A stretch of 64,000 bases of DNA from Parvularcula marina (GTDB taxonomy: Bacteria > Pseudomonadota > Alphaproteobacteria > Caulobacterales > Parvularculaceae), in contig NZ_QUQO01000001.1 in the NCBI RefSeq assembly GCF_003399445.1, positions 1,423,001-1,487,000 of the forward strand, written 5' to 3'. The notes beneath the pieces were generated by a model. The model did not search any database. It was given only the letters and a program-made list of their open reading frames with translations, and was not told where the DNA came from. Below are positions 19,830-27,844 of the stretch, in pieces. A program made the translations under genes and the position numbers. Within the stretch, counting starts at the first letter, position 1, and every line of letters begins with the position of its first letter.

Positions 19830-20452
19830 CCTTGCTTGAACTGGCCGACGCGATTGGCGTTTTTGTCTTTGCCCTGTCGGGCGGGCTTGCCGCCTCGCGC
19901 CAGAAGATGGATCTGTTCGGGATCGGCGTTGTCTCGCTCCTGCCTGCCATCGGTGGCGGCACGCTTCGCGACCTCCTCCTCAACCGCGAAGTCTTCTGGC
20001 TGAATGAGCCGGAGACGATCCTGATTGCGCTTGCCGCCGCTGTGCCCGCTTTCCTGCTCGGGCAGCGGATCGCGCGGTTCAAAACGCTGCTGTGGTTTGA
20101 TGCGGCGGGCATGGCGCTCTTCGCAGTGACCGGCGCGGCGGTCGCGATGGATGCAGGTTATGGCCCGCTGATTATCATAATGATGGGGACAATGACGGCG
20201 AGCTTCGGCGGCCTCCTCCGCGATATCGTCTGTAACGAGATTCCGCTGATCCTGCGCGAGGATATCTATGCCACTGCCGCGCTGATTGGGGCGGCAGCCT
20301 TCTGGGGCCTGACCGAGCTCGGCCTGCCCGCGCCTATCCCATTCTTTGCCGGTGCCGCTGTCGCATTCGGCATTCGCGCCTTTGTGCTGATCATGCGGGA
20401 TATCCGCCCGCGCTTTTCCCGTGCAGAACTGCCCGGCCATCGTGAGGATTAG
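19826..20452 (+). CDS. TRIC/UPF0126 family membrane channel
   Basis: A 208-residue, seven-helix protein built from two similar three-helix units: AIGVFVFALSGGLAA ... GGGTLRDLL and AAGMALFAVTGAAVA ... GGLLRDIV. The Gly-rich kinks and the RD motif are the hallmarks of bacterial TRIC-type cation channels (YadS/YicG, UPF0126). Its ATG overlaps the queG stop. Its last four bases overlap the convergent soxR end. Confidence 0.88.
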   Translation: MTLLELADAIGVFVFALSGGLAASRQKMDLFGIGVVSLLPAIGGGTLRDLLLNREVFWLNEPETILIALAAAVPAFLLGQRIARFKTLLWFDAAGMALFAVTGAAVAMDAGYGPLIIIMMGTMTASFGGLLRDIVCNEIPLILREDIYATAALIGAAAFWGLTELGLPAPIPFFAGAAVAFGIRAFVLIMRDIRPRFSRAELPGHRED

Positions 20453-20907
20453 TCAGCAGACGGCCATTCCTCCCGTGCGCCGATGACATAGCGAGGCCCC
20501 GTGCCGCGCCGCCCGGCCCTGTCTTGCGGATTGTAGATCGCGCATTTCTTGAGCGAGAGGCAGCCGCAGCCGATACAGCCATCAAGATTATCCCGCAGGC
20601 GGCCAAGCACCGTGATCCGCCGGTCAAGATCGGCGCGGAAGGCGCGGCTCATCTTAGACCAGTCCTCTTTGGTCGGATTGCGCCCTTCCGGCAGGGCATC
20701 AAGCTTTTCCTTTATCTCCTCGATCGTCAGGCCGATCTGCTGGGCGATCAGCACAAAGGAGAGCCGCCTGATATCGGATCGCCGGAACCGTCTTTGCCCG
20801 CCCGAATTGCGCAAGGGAAAGAGCAGCCCCTTCGCCTCATAAAACCTGATCGCTGAGACGCTGACCCCGACCCGTTCGGCGAGCTGCCCGATCGTCAGAT
20901 CATCCAT
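20449..20907 (-). CDS. soxR: Redox-sensitive transcriptional activator SoxR
   Basis: A 152-residue MerR-family regulator. The N-terminal winged helix begins TIGQLAERVGVSVSAIRFYE. Near the C-terminus four cysteines (111, 114, 116, 122; CIGCGCLSLKKC) bind the [2Fe-2S] cluster that senses redox-active compounds. It is divergent from a VOC operon with the SoxR box between, so control of that operon and itself is likely. No soxS is present, as is usual outside enterics. Confidence 0.95.
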   Translation of the reverse strand: MDDLTIGQLAERVGVSVSAIRFYEAKGLLFPLRNSGGQRRFRRSDIRRLSFVLIAQQIGLTIEEIKEKLDALPEGRNPTKEDWSKMSRAFRADLDRRITVLGRLRDNLDGCIGCGCLSLKKCAIYNPQDRAGRRGTGPRYVIGAREEWPSAD

Positions 20908-20931
20908 GCTTTAGCTCCTCAAAAAAATCTC

Positions 20932-20962
20932 TTGACCTCAACTTAAGTTGAGGTCGTAGGCC
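20932..20962 (+). promoter_or_regulatory. SoxR box and MerR-type promoter
   Basis: A perfect 22-base palindrome at 20934-20955 (arms GACCTCAACTT / AAGTTGAGGTC) containing the classic SoxR core CCTCAA-N6-TTGAGG. It sits between TTGACC (-35, 20932-20937) and TAGGCC (-10, 20957-20962), a 19-base spacer, as MerR-family activators require. It faces the VOC gene at 21020. Confidence 0.9.
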
Positions 20963-21019
20963 GAAAGAATTGCAGGATCAACTTTGCCCCGGCGGGGCGA
21001 CGCAGAAGGAGTAAGACAC

Positions 21020-21415
21020 ATGAAAATCGGCATGCTGGAGCACATCAATCTGACGGTCAGTGACCCCGACCGGACCGCGCGGCGGCTCTGCGCCCTCTTT
21101 GGGTGGCGCGTCAGGTGGCAGGGCCCATCCATCAGCAAGGGCTATACGGTGCATGTCGGCGCCGGGAACCAGTATATTGCTCTTTACACACATGAAGGAA
21201 CCGGCGCACCGCGTCAGACCAGCTATGACACCAAAGGCGGGCTCAACCATATTGGCATCGTGGTCGATGACCTTGATGCGACCGAGGAGCATGTCCTTGC
21301 GACAGGTTATGAAACCTATTCGCATGGGGATTATGAACCCGGACGGCGGTTCTATTATCGCGACGAGGACGGCATCGAAATCGAAGTCGTCTCCTATGCG
21401 AGGGTTCCGGCATGA
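21020..21415 (+). CDS. VOC family (glyoxalase-fold) protein
   Basis: A 131-residue vicinal-oxygen-chelate protein with the paired beta-alpha-beta3 modules: MLEHINLTVSDPDRTARRL and LNHIGIVVDDLDATEEHV. Possible metal ligands are the His of LEHINL, the His of LNHIGI and the Glu of GIEIEVV. Start chosen by AGAAGGAG nine bases upstream. As first gene behind the SoxR box it probably modifies, binds or removes a redox-cycling or electrophilic compound. ATGA overlap with the next gene. Confidence 0.85.
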   Translation: MKIGMLEHINLTVSDPDRTARRLCALFGWRVRWQGPSISKGYTVHVGAGNQYIALYTHEGTGAPRQTSYDTKGGLNHIGIVVDDLDATEEHVLATGYETYSHGDYEPGRRFYYRDEDGIEIEVVSYARVPA

Positions 21416-21786
21416 AGCTGAACCAGGTGACCGTCACGGTCGATAACATGGATGCGGCCATTGCGTTCTATGAACGGCTCGGCATGACCCTGATCGTTCA
21501 TACCCATGAGCGCTATGCCCGGTTCGAGCTGCCCGGCGGGGAGACATTTTCCTTACATCTCGGAGACCGTCCGGGGACAGACGGCCCTGCACTCTATTTC
21601 GAGGTCGAGAATGTCGACACCGAATATGACCGCCTGCGCCGAGCGGGGATTGAGTTTGACACTGAACCCGTCACCCAAAGCTGGTTATGGCGGGAGGCAT
21701 GGTTTTCCGACCCCGCAGGCAACCGGCTTTGTCTTTATCGCGCAGGTGAGAACCGGCGCTTTCCTCCCTGGCGAAAGAAAGGCTAG
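21412..21786 (+). CDS. VOC family (glyoxalase-fold) protein
   Basis: A 124-residue second VOC protein, coupled to the first by ATGA. Modules NQVTVTVDNMDAAIAFYERLGM and PALYFEVENVDTEYDRLRRAG are clear, but the usual first-strand metal ligand is Gln/Thr rather than His, so it may bind ligand without metal, as bleomycin-resistance-like proteins do. Likely SoxR-controlled with its neighbour. Confidence 0.83.
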   Translation: MKLNQVTVTVDNMDAAIAFYERLGMTLIVHTHERYARFELPGGETFSLHLGDRPGTDGPALYFEVENVDTEYDRLRRAGIEFDTEPVTQSWLWREAWFSDPAGNRLCLYRAGENRRFPPWRKKG

Positions 21787-21822
21787 GACAAGCGCCATCC
21801 GGCAGCCAGATGAGGCAGGTAC

Positions 21823-22398
21823 ATGAATTCAGGTCTCGATGCAGCCTTTAACGAGGCGACACAATGGCGAGAAGAAGCGCTTCTCCTGCGCAAGATCCTC
21901 CTTGAAGGAGATGTCCGTGAGGAGAAGAAATGGGGCAAGCCCTGCTACACCCATGACGGCCGGAACATTGTCATCATCCAGCGTTTCAAGGATTTCCTTG
22001 CGCTGCTCTTCTTCAAGGGCGCGCTCCTGAAAGATCCTGACGGACTGCTTGAGCCCCAAGGGCCGAACTCGCGAGAGGGATACAGGATGTGTTTCCGGTG
22101 CGTCGATGAGGTCACGGCCGCAAAAGACAGTATCAGGAGCTATCTGAAAGAGGCGATCAAGATCGCCGATGCCGGGCTGAAGGTTGAGGAGCCTGGTGCG
22201 CCTGACCTGCCATCAGAACTCATCGATGCATTTGATGACGATCCAGACCTGCGGGCGGCGTTCGAGGCCCTGACGCCGGGACGGCAACGCGGCTACTGCC
22301 TTTATTTCTCCGATGCCAAACAATCCTCGACCCGCGCCTCAAGGATCGAGAAATCAAGAGACAAAATCTTCGCCGGCAAGGGCATTCACGACAGGTAG
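21823..22398 (+). CDS. YdeI/DUF1801-family protein
   Basis: A 191-residue protein. EEKKWGKPCYTHDGRNIVII and FFKGALLKDPDGLL match the DUF1801 (YdhG-like) domain in the first 115 residues, and the C-terminal GYCLYFSDAKQSSTRASRIEK is the Omd/YdeI-like tail with a basic end. Biochemical role not established in the family. It is 36 bases after the VOC pair and may belong to the same SoxR-driven transcript. Confidence 0.75.
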   Translation: MNSGLDAAFNEATQWREEALLLRKILLEGDVREEKKWGKPCYTHDGRNIVIIQRFKDFLALLFFKGALLKDPDGLLEPQGPNSREGYRMCFRCVDEVTAAKDSIRSYLKEAIKIADAGLKVEEPGAPDLPSELIDAFDDDPDLRAAFEALTPGRQRGYCLYFSDAKQSSTRASRIEKSRDKIFAGKGIHDR

Positions 22399-22410
22399 GC
22401 GGGAGCCCCG

Positions 22411-22842
22411 TCAGTGCCGACCGCGGCGCAGGCGTTCGGTGAAATCGATGATGACGGCGCCCGAGAGCCCGAGCAGTAACAGTCCGTTGGCAGAAGCCGC
22501 GCCCGTCAGGAGGCGCCAATCGACCGGCGCGAGAATGTCACCGAAGCCCAGCGTCGTATAGGTGACCATCGAGAAATAGAGCGCTTCTTCGAGCGTCTGG
22601 CTGATGCCTGTCTCGAGATAGAGTGCGGCCCACATCCACATTGAGCCGATATGCGCGGCAAACAGCCAGAGCGAGATCAGCACCAGACGGAACGTATCGG
22701 ACGCAATCCCGCGCAGGCCCTCATGATTGGTCACCGGCCGGAGTATTTTCCGGCCAAAGACGATCATCACCGCATGAAGGAAGGTCGTCGCACCGATCAG
22801 TGCGAAGGCAAGACCGAACTGGATCCATATCTGGTGGGTCAT
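22411..22842 (-). CDS. Two-helix potassium channel protein
   Basis: A 143-residue Ion_trans_2 protein. The pore loop and selectivity filter TYTTLGFGD (about residues 92-100) is a K+ filter of the GFGD type; hydrophobic helices lie before and after it, plus one or two N-terminal helices. No RCK/TrkA-N gating domain follows. Its ATG overlaps the stop of the zinc-ribbon gene. Confidence 0.85.
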   Translation of the reverse strand: MTHQIWIQFGLAFALIGATTFLHAVMIVFGRKILRPVTNHEGLRGIASDTFRLVLISLWLFAAHIGSMWMWAALYLETGISQTLEEALYFSMVTYTTLGFGDILAPVDWRLLTGAASANGLLLLGLSGAVIIDFTERLRRGRH

Positions 22843-23312
22843 GCCTCCCCCTCACCCGCTAAACACACTGCGCGCGTGCCGATGTGGTAGATAAACAAGC
22901 CCAATGCCCCCGGCCCGAGCAACATCAGTAACTGCGCACGCAGACCGTCGAATAATGGCGAGTACGGAAAGATCAGATAGAGGGCAATCACGCAGACATA
23001 GAGGCCTAGTGAAAGGCCCAGTGCCACATCCCACGTCGAACTCGAAAGGCGGAGAGCAATGCCACAATGCCGACACTGAAACTGTGTCCCCGGCATCATC
23101 AACCCGCTATTGCGGGATGACAGCCGGGAATATTCGATTGCGGTCTGTTCGCAGTCAGGACACTGATGCCGTGATGCGCCGGAGAGTGTCGAAGAATTGC
23201 TGATCTTCTGCTCAAAATCTGACATCCGGTGAGACCTGCTCTTCCGGATGCGTGAAGCTTCTTCCTTGAAGAAGTCCTCGACGGATGGTTCGTCCTTGTC
23301 TGACATCCCCAC
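22839..23312 (-). CDS. Hypothetical zinc-ribbon membrane protein
   Basis: A 157-residue protein. CPDC and CRHC (about residues 51-82) form a zinc ribbon; two transmembrane helices follow (about 93-115 and 125-145). The N-terminal 45 residues are charged. It lies 15 bases after infC and overlaps the K+ channel gene, hinting at joint expression. An internal ATG two codons in (23306) is an alternative start. Function unknown. Confidence 0.65.
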   Translation of the reverse strand: MGMSDKDEPSVEDFFKEEASRIRKSRSHRMSDFEQKISNSSTLSGASRHQCPDCEQTAIEYSRLSSRNSGLMMPGTQFQCRHCGIALRLSSSTWDVALGLSLGLYVCVIALYLIFPYSPLFDGLRAQLLMLLGPGALGLFIYHIGTRAVCLAGEGEA

Positions 23313-23327
23313 CCCCCAAGTGTCGGA

Positions 23328-23864
23328 TTACCGCGGTGCGAGCACCATCATCATCTGGCGGCCTTCGAGTTTCGGCAAAGCCTCGACCTTGGTGGTCGCC
23401 TCGAAATCTTCCTGCACGCGTTTGAGAAGTTCCATGCCACGTTCCTGGTGCGCCATCTCGCGGCCCCGGAAGCGAAGCGTGACCTTCACTTTGTCGCCAT
23501 CTTCGAAGAAACGACGCATGGCCTTGGTTTTCACCTCATAGTCATGCTGGTCGATATTCGGGCGCATCTTGATCTCTTTGATCTCGACGACCTTCTGCTT
23601 CTTCTTGGCTTCAGCTTTTTTCTTCTGCTGCTGATATTTGAATTTGCCGTAGTCCATCACCTTGCAGACAGGGACATCGCCGGGAGCAACTTCGACGAGG
23701 TCAAGTTTCGCTTCAGCAGCGAGATCGAGAGCTTCCTCGACCGGCATCGGGCCCCGTTTTTCGCCATCGTCTGCGATGACAAGCACCTGAGCGGCCCGGA
23801 TATTCTCATTCATACGTGGCCCCGTCTGTTTCGGCGGGGTCATGCTCATAGGTCTGCGCGCGAT
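23328..23864 (-). CDS. infC: Translation initiation factor IF-3, non-AUG start
   Basis: IF-3 blocks premature 50S joining and checks the initiator codon. The body is intact: N-domain ([14 protein letters not shown]), basic linker ([10 protein letters not shown]) and C-domain ([15 protein letters not shown]). The strong ribosome site GAAAGGAG (23871-23878) is 21 bases from the first ATG (23849) but 6 bases from an in-frame ATC at 23864 (another ATC is at 23867). Starting there adds ARRP, which resembles the IF-3 N-terminus in relatives, and gives 178 residues. AUC/AUU/AUA starts on infC are the known basis of its autoregulation. Confidence 0.93.
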   Translation of the reverse strand: MARRPMSMTPPKQTGPRMNENIRAAQVLVIADDGEKRGPMPVEEALDLAAEAKLDLVEVAPGDVPVCKVMDYGKFKYQQQKKKAEAKKKQKVVEIKEIKMRPNIDQHDYEVKTKAMRRFFEDGDKVKVTLRFRGREMAHQERGMELLKRVQEDFEATTKVEALPKLEGRQMMMVLAPR

Positions 23865-23926
23865 GATGTTCTCCTTTCAAATCGGCGAAGTAGGCGCCTG
23901 CCAGACCGGAGCGTCAGCAACGGATC

Positions 23927-23965
23927 ACGACTCGGCGCCTTCGTTAAATATAGCCGAGGCGTCGT
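23927..23965 (-). other. Hairpin upstream of infC
   Basis: Arms ACGAC+TCGGC and GCCGA+GTCGT form two 5-pair stems separated by a 3-base bulge. No U-tract follows on the infC strand. It may end the glycosyltransferase transcript weakly or lie in the infC leader. Confidence 0.3.
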
Positions 23966-24005
23966 TACAGTTCAATTGACTGGAGTCGTGCAAATGTCCG
24001 GGCGA

Positions 24006-25016
24006 TTAGGCGTGCACGCGTTGGGCGCTGCTGGGCCGGGCCTCGGAGACAAGCCGCATATTGGCCAGCATGGAGATGACCATGTCCGGACCAAGGCTCG
24101 CCACATCTTGAGACGTCAGCTTGATGACGTCGCGACCGAACAGGGCATCCGATTCCGCTGACTCGCTCGAATGCAGCAGCACAACGCCCGGGCAGCCCAG
24201 CGACAGGCAGAGATGCAGCGTGTCGGACGAACCGGCGACGAAGAACTGGCTTTCCTTTGCCAGCATGGCGAGCTGGGCGAGGTCGGTCTTGCCGGTGAGA
24301 TCGATGACGGAGTTCCGCGCGGCATTGCGGCCATGCGGGCTCGATGCATTGACGACAGCTTGCGCAAATTCGGTGAGGTGCTGACCGCCGAGGATCACCG
24401 AGAGGACGCCGCGCGCGGCAAGCGTCTGGGCAATCGAGGCATAGCATTCCGCAGGCCAGCGATTAAGCGGATCATCCGCCGGCAGGAACAGCGCAAACGG
24501 CCCTGAAATGCCGAACCATGACGGCTGCATGTTCGCCGCATCCTTGCGGCCATTCAGCGCCCAGCGAAGGTCCGGCAGGCGTTGCTCGGTCGGCACTTTC
24601 GCATCGGCCATCATCTTGCGGATCGAGGCCGCCGGAAAAGCCTGGCTGACCCGACCGCCCTTGGAGAGCACCCGTTTCGGGCCGATCCAGCGCGGACCGC
24701 GGAAACCGGTCATCGCGCCTTTAAGATCCATGGTCGCCCGCGTGCCGTCGAGGTCATAGACCTGCTCATAGCCAATGCGCTTGAGCTGGCTGACGAGTTC
24801 TTTGAGCTGATGACGCTCGGCAAAGCTGCCAGCGGCGAGGACGCGATCGAAATAAGGGGAACCTTTGGCAAGGCGGCCAAAGGCCGGGGTCGTCAGAAGA
24901 TCGACCGGCACGCCGGGGTTATCCCGGCGGATCGCAGCAAAGGCAGGCTCCGCATCAACAAATTCCCGGAGACATTCTTGTTTTATGACGAGAATTCGCG
25001 CGCCAGCCATACTCAC
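24006..25016 (-). CDS. Glycosyltransferase family 9 (heptosyltransferase-like)
   Basis: A 336-residue GT-B protein with the ADP-heptose:LPS heptosyltransferase layout: ILVIKQECLREFVDAEPAF at the N-terminus and the nucleotide-sugar half with DLTGKTDLAQLAMLAKESQFFVAGSSDTLHL and the GCPGVVLLHSS strand. The role is inferred to be LPS core or surface glycan assembly. ATGA overlap with the GT4 gene upstream. Confidence 0.85.
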   Translation of the reverse strand: MSMAGARILVIKQECLREFVDAEPAFAAIRRDNPGVPVDLLTTPAFGRLAKGSPYFDRVLAAGSFAERHQLKELVSQLKRIGYEQVYDLDGTRATMDLKGAMTGFRGPRWIGPKRVLSKGGRVSQAFPAASIRKMMADAKVPTEQRLPDLRWALNGRKDAANMQPSWFGISGPFALFLPADDPLNRWPAECYASIAQTLAARGVLSVILGGQHLTEFAQAVVNASSPHGRNAARNSVIDLTGKTDLAQLAMLAKESQFFVAGSSDTLHLCLSLGCPGVVLLHSSESAESDALFGRDVIKLTSQDVASLGPDMVISMLANMRLVSEARPSSAQRVHA

Positions 25017-26203
25017 TCAGATCCTTGCCCTTGGATTAACCGTTTATAAACACAAAGAGTGGCCGCCGTCATCGCCTCGGTGGAAAATAGCGAGACGGCC
25101 CGCGCCCGCGCAGCCGCGGAAATGCTCGATTTCGCGTCTTTTCGCAGGTGCATGAAATTGTGGAGAGCTTGGGCAAGAGCATCCGCATCGCCCGGCGGGG
25201 TCAGCCAGCCCGTCTCCCCGTCCGCAATGGTTTCAAGCGCCCCGCCATGGGCGGAAGCGATAACGGGGGTGCCCATGGCTTGGGATTCGACCGCCACTCG
25301 CCCGAAGGCTTCGGGGCGGGTTGAGGCCGAGACCGTGACATCGGCCCAGTCATAGGCCGCGGGCATATCATCCCAGTGACCATGAATGTGGACCGCGTGC
25401 GTCAATCCCAGTTCCTCCGTCAGCGCTCTTAAATGCGCTTCATATTCATCGCGTCCCTGGGCCGAACCGGTCAGCACAACCCGAAAGGGAACAGCTCCCT
25501 CCCTCTTCTGCAAAGTGAATGCCGCGTTAAGCAGAACCTCCTGTCCTTTCCATTCGGTGAGCCGTCCAGGGAGGAGAATGCGAAGCGCCTCCGCGCCCCC
25601 AAAAGCGGCGAGCGCGGCGGCCTTACGATCTGCCGTCAGCGCATCCGGATCAAATCGGGAGAGATCCGCCCCGCGCGGGATGGTGATGAAGTGGTCCTCG
25701 TCGGGGAACCATTTCTTCTCGCCATAGGCGTCACGGACGGCAGCGGCGGTATAGTCAGAATTGGCGATCACCGCGTCACCGCGCGCCATCACCGAATTAT
25801 ACAGCCGCTTGAGCGAGGACTTCGCCCAGTAGATGCCGTGATAGGTCGTCACATATTTGATGCCGGTCTTGCGTGCTGCCTGAAAGGCCGACCAGGCAGG
25901 CGCCCGCGAGCGGGCATGGATGATCGAGACGCCCTCGTCGGTGATCAGCTTTGCGAGCGCCTGCCCATTGGCGGCGATCAGCATCGGGTTCTTCGAGCTG
26001 ACCGGCATCTCGATATGGGTCGAGCCGTCGCGGGTCAGCTCTTGGGTCATCGGCCCGCCTTCGGAGACGACGAGAGAGCGCCCGCCTGCCGCGACAATCG
26101 CCTTGCCGACTTCGAGCGTCGTGCGCTCGGCCCCGCCTGTCTCAAGCTGAGGGATGATCTGAAGGATGGTGACCCCGGAGAGGTCAGGAGTGGAATTTAC
26201 CAT
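25013..26203 (-). CDS. Glycosyltransferase family 4
   Basis: A 396-residue GT-B enzyme. LETGGAERTTLEV is the GT4 N-terminal loop; LPGRLTEWKGQEVLLNA and STRPEAFGRVAVESQAMGTPVIAS, containing the E-x7-E pair, form the nucleotide-sugar site. It probably adds a sugar to LPS or capsule. Start at ATG 26203 fits the family; a TTG 69 bases upstream is unlikely because it would run into the divergent hydrolase. Confidence 0.87.
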   Translation of the reverse strand: MVNSTPDLSGVTILQIIPQLETGGAERTTLEVGKAIVAAGGRSLVVSEGGPMTQELTRDGSTHIEMPVSSKNPMLIAANGQALAKLITDEGVSIIHARSRAPAWSAFQAARKTGIKYVTTYHGIYWAKSSLKRLYNSVMARGDAVIANSDYTAAAVRDAYGEKKWFPDEDHFITIPRGADLSRFDPDALTADRKAAALAAFGGAEALRILLPGRLTEWKGQEVLLNAAFTLQKREGAVPFRVVLTGSAQGRDEYEAHLRALTEELGLTHAVHIHGHWDDMPAAYDWADVTVSASTRPEAFGRVAVESQAMGTPVIASAHGGALETIADGETGWLTPPGDADALAQALHNFMHLRKDAKSSISAAARARAVSLFSTEAMTAATLCVYKRLIQGQGSE

Positions 26204-26228
26204 GAAGCGTGCGGTAGAGGGGGAAGTG

Positions 26229-26981
26229 ATGAACGACAAGACACCACCTGCCCGCTTCACCCAAGGTCCCAATGGCCGGATCGCCTTTCTCTCCCGTGAA
26301 GGACGGGGGCCGGGGCTCCTCTGGCTGGGCGGCTATGCCTCCGACATGCGCGGCACCAAGGCTGAAGCCGTGGATCAATGGGCCGCCGAAAAGGGCGTTG
26401 CCTATACGCGGTTCGATTATTCCGGCCACGGCGAAAGTGACGGCGATTTCGAGGACGGCACGATCAGCGCCTGGACCGCCGATGCGGCCCATGTGCTCGC
26501 CGAGGCGGACGGCCCGCAGATCCTGATCGGCTCGTCCATGGGCGGCTGGGTCGCGGGGCTCCTTCTGCGCCAGAGCCCCGAGAAGATTGCCGGCATGGTG
26601 CTGATCAATCCGGCCCCTGATTTTGCGACCGAGCTGACGCCGAAACAATGGCCCGAGGAAATGTGGGACACCCTTCAGCGGGAGGGGCGGCTCGAAATCC
26701 CCTCAGAGTTCGATGATTTCGTGATGGTCTATACCAAGGCCATGTTCGATGACGGCGAGAAGCAACGTGTGCTCGACAAGCCCCTGAAGGCCGACTGCCC
26801 GATCCGCATGCTGTCAGGCATGGAGGATGATGTCGTCCCCTTCCCGCATGTCATTCGCTATGCGGATCATATTGAGGGCGAAGACATCACCGTCACCCTG
26901 ATCAAAAGCGGCGATCACCGCCTGTCGACGGAGGCGGATATTGCGCGGCTGCTCGACACGATCGGGGAGCTGGTGGGGTGA
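26229..26981 (+). CDS. Alpha/beta hydrolase (ABHD10-like)
   Basis: A 250-residue hydrolase. The nucleophile elbow GSSMGGW supplies Ser near residue 99; SGMEDDVVP holds the acid and GDHRLS the histidine, so the triad is complete. The FDYSGHGESDGDFEDGTI strand is typical of ABHD10-type thioesterases. Start chosen after GAGGGGGAAG. It is divergent from the GT4 gene with only 25 bases between starts, so each promoter must lie inside the other gene. Confidence 0.82.
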   Translation: MNDKTPPARFTQGPNGRIAFLSREGRGPGLLWLGGYASDMRGTKAEAVDQWAAEKGVAYTRFDYSGHGESDGDFEDGTISAWTADAAHVLAEADGPQILIGSSMGGWVAGLLLRQSPEKIAGMVLINPAPDFATELTPKQWPEEMWDTLQREGRLEIPSEFDDFVMVYTKAMFDDGEKQRVLDKPLKADCPIRMLSGMEDDVVPFPHVIRYADHIEGEDITVTLIKSGDHRLSTEADIARLLDTIGELVG

Positions 26982-27084
26982 ATTTTGGTAGCACCAGATG
27001 TCTCTGGTAACCTTGATTAGATTTTAGCGAGAAGAGCTTTTCCTTAGTTAGACTAAATTTCGCTTAGATCACCCGGAGGAACTT

Positions 27085-27753
27085 TTGCCTGGATATAATC
27101 ACTATAGCGATTGCACTTGTGGGTGGTGCGTAAAGACCCGCGGAAGAAGTACTCCAAAGTCGGTAATAAGAGCATTTTTAGCAGAAAGAGATGCCGAAAG
27201 ATTACTCAACGAGAATGGTGCCAATCGCTATCCTTCATCATGCTTCGTAATTCCTAATGCAACTTGCCCTGTTTGTGGTGCAGTGGTTTATTTTTATAGC
27301 AATTCTAATGGTAGCCGAGTCTTTTTTGATGATCTCGGGCCACCTTGGCCGAAACATCCCTGCACAGACAACCCAAAGAAAAATATACACATCAGCGAGA
27401 ATTCATATCCGAAAATTGTGCCTAGGCTTCGCGGAATAAAATCTGAGCTAATTGAAGCGGCAACAACCTTAGGCATTTTACAGAAAGGCATCAATCAAAC
27501 GCCAGGTGAAATATGGCGTCTTCTCATAATTGAGAAAATTGACCGTATGGGTTGGAAAAATCAAATAGTTGGTCGAGTGCTCGACGACGAAAGGGAGATT
27601 CTTGTCTCCTTCAATTTTACATCTTCAAAAGAATTGGTACACGTTGGTGATTTCCTCTCAATCAGCTTCACGATGGTTTCAATTGTCGATCCAGCTGCGC
27701 TTTCCGAGAAAAAATACAAATTATTCGACCTTATTGTGGAGAAGAATTTGTAG
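27085..27753 (+). CDS. Zinc-ribbon protein on AT-rich islet
   Basis: A 222-residue protein from TTG after GGAGGA. It has a first Cys cluster (C10, C12, C15) and a zinc ribbon with C61, C64, His91 and C93; between them runs VYFYSNSNGSRVFFDDLGPP. The C-terminal half is beta-rich. Base composition is plainly lower in G+C than its neighbours: the 60-base lines at 27121, 27301, 27541 and 27601 hold 28, 28, 28 and 22 G+C. That and its lone position suggest recent transfer. Function unknown. Confidence 0.65.
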   Translation: MPGYNHYSDCTCGWCVKTRGRSTPKSVIRAFLAERDAERLLNENGANRYPSSCFVIPNATCPVCGAVVYFYSNSNGSRVFFDDLGPPWPKHPCTDNPKKNIHISENSYPKIVPRLRGIKSELIEAATTLGILQKGINQTPGEIWRLLIIEKIDRMGWKNQIVGRVLDDEREILVSFNFTSSKELVHVGDFLSISFTMVSIVDPAALSEKKYKLFDLIVEKNL

Positions 27754-27844
27754 TGACTTCAAAAATCTCTTTTCATAGATATCCGAATTTCCTGAGCGCA
27801 ACCAAGAATCACTTACGCAACAATCTTCTACGATAAGACACCAA

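Noticed and set aside
26982-27084. Search for an att site or tRNA beside the AT-rich gene
   Set aside because: No direct repeat, tRNA fragment or integrase could be found on either side.
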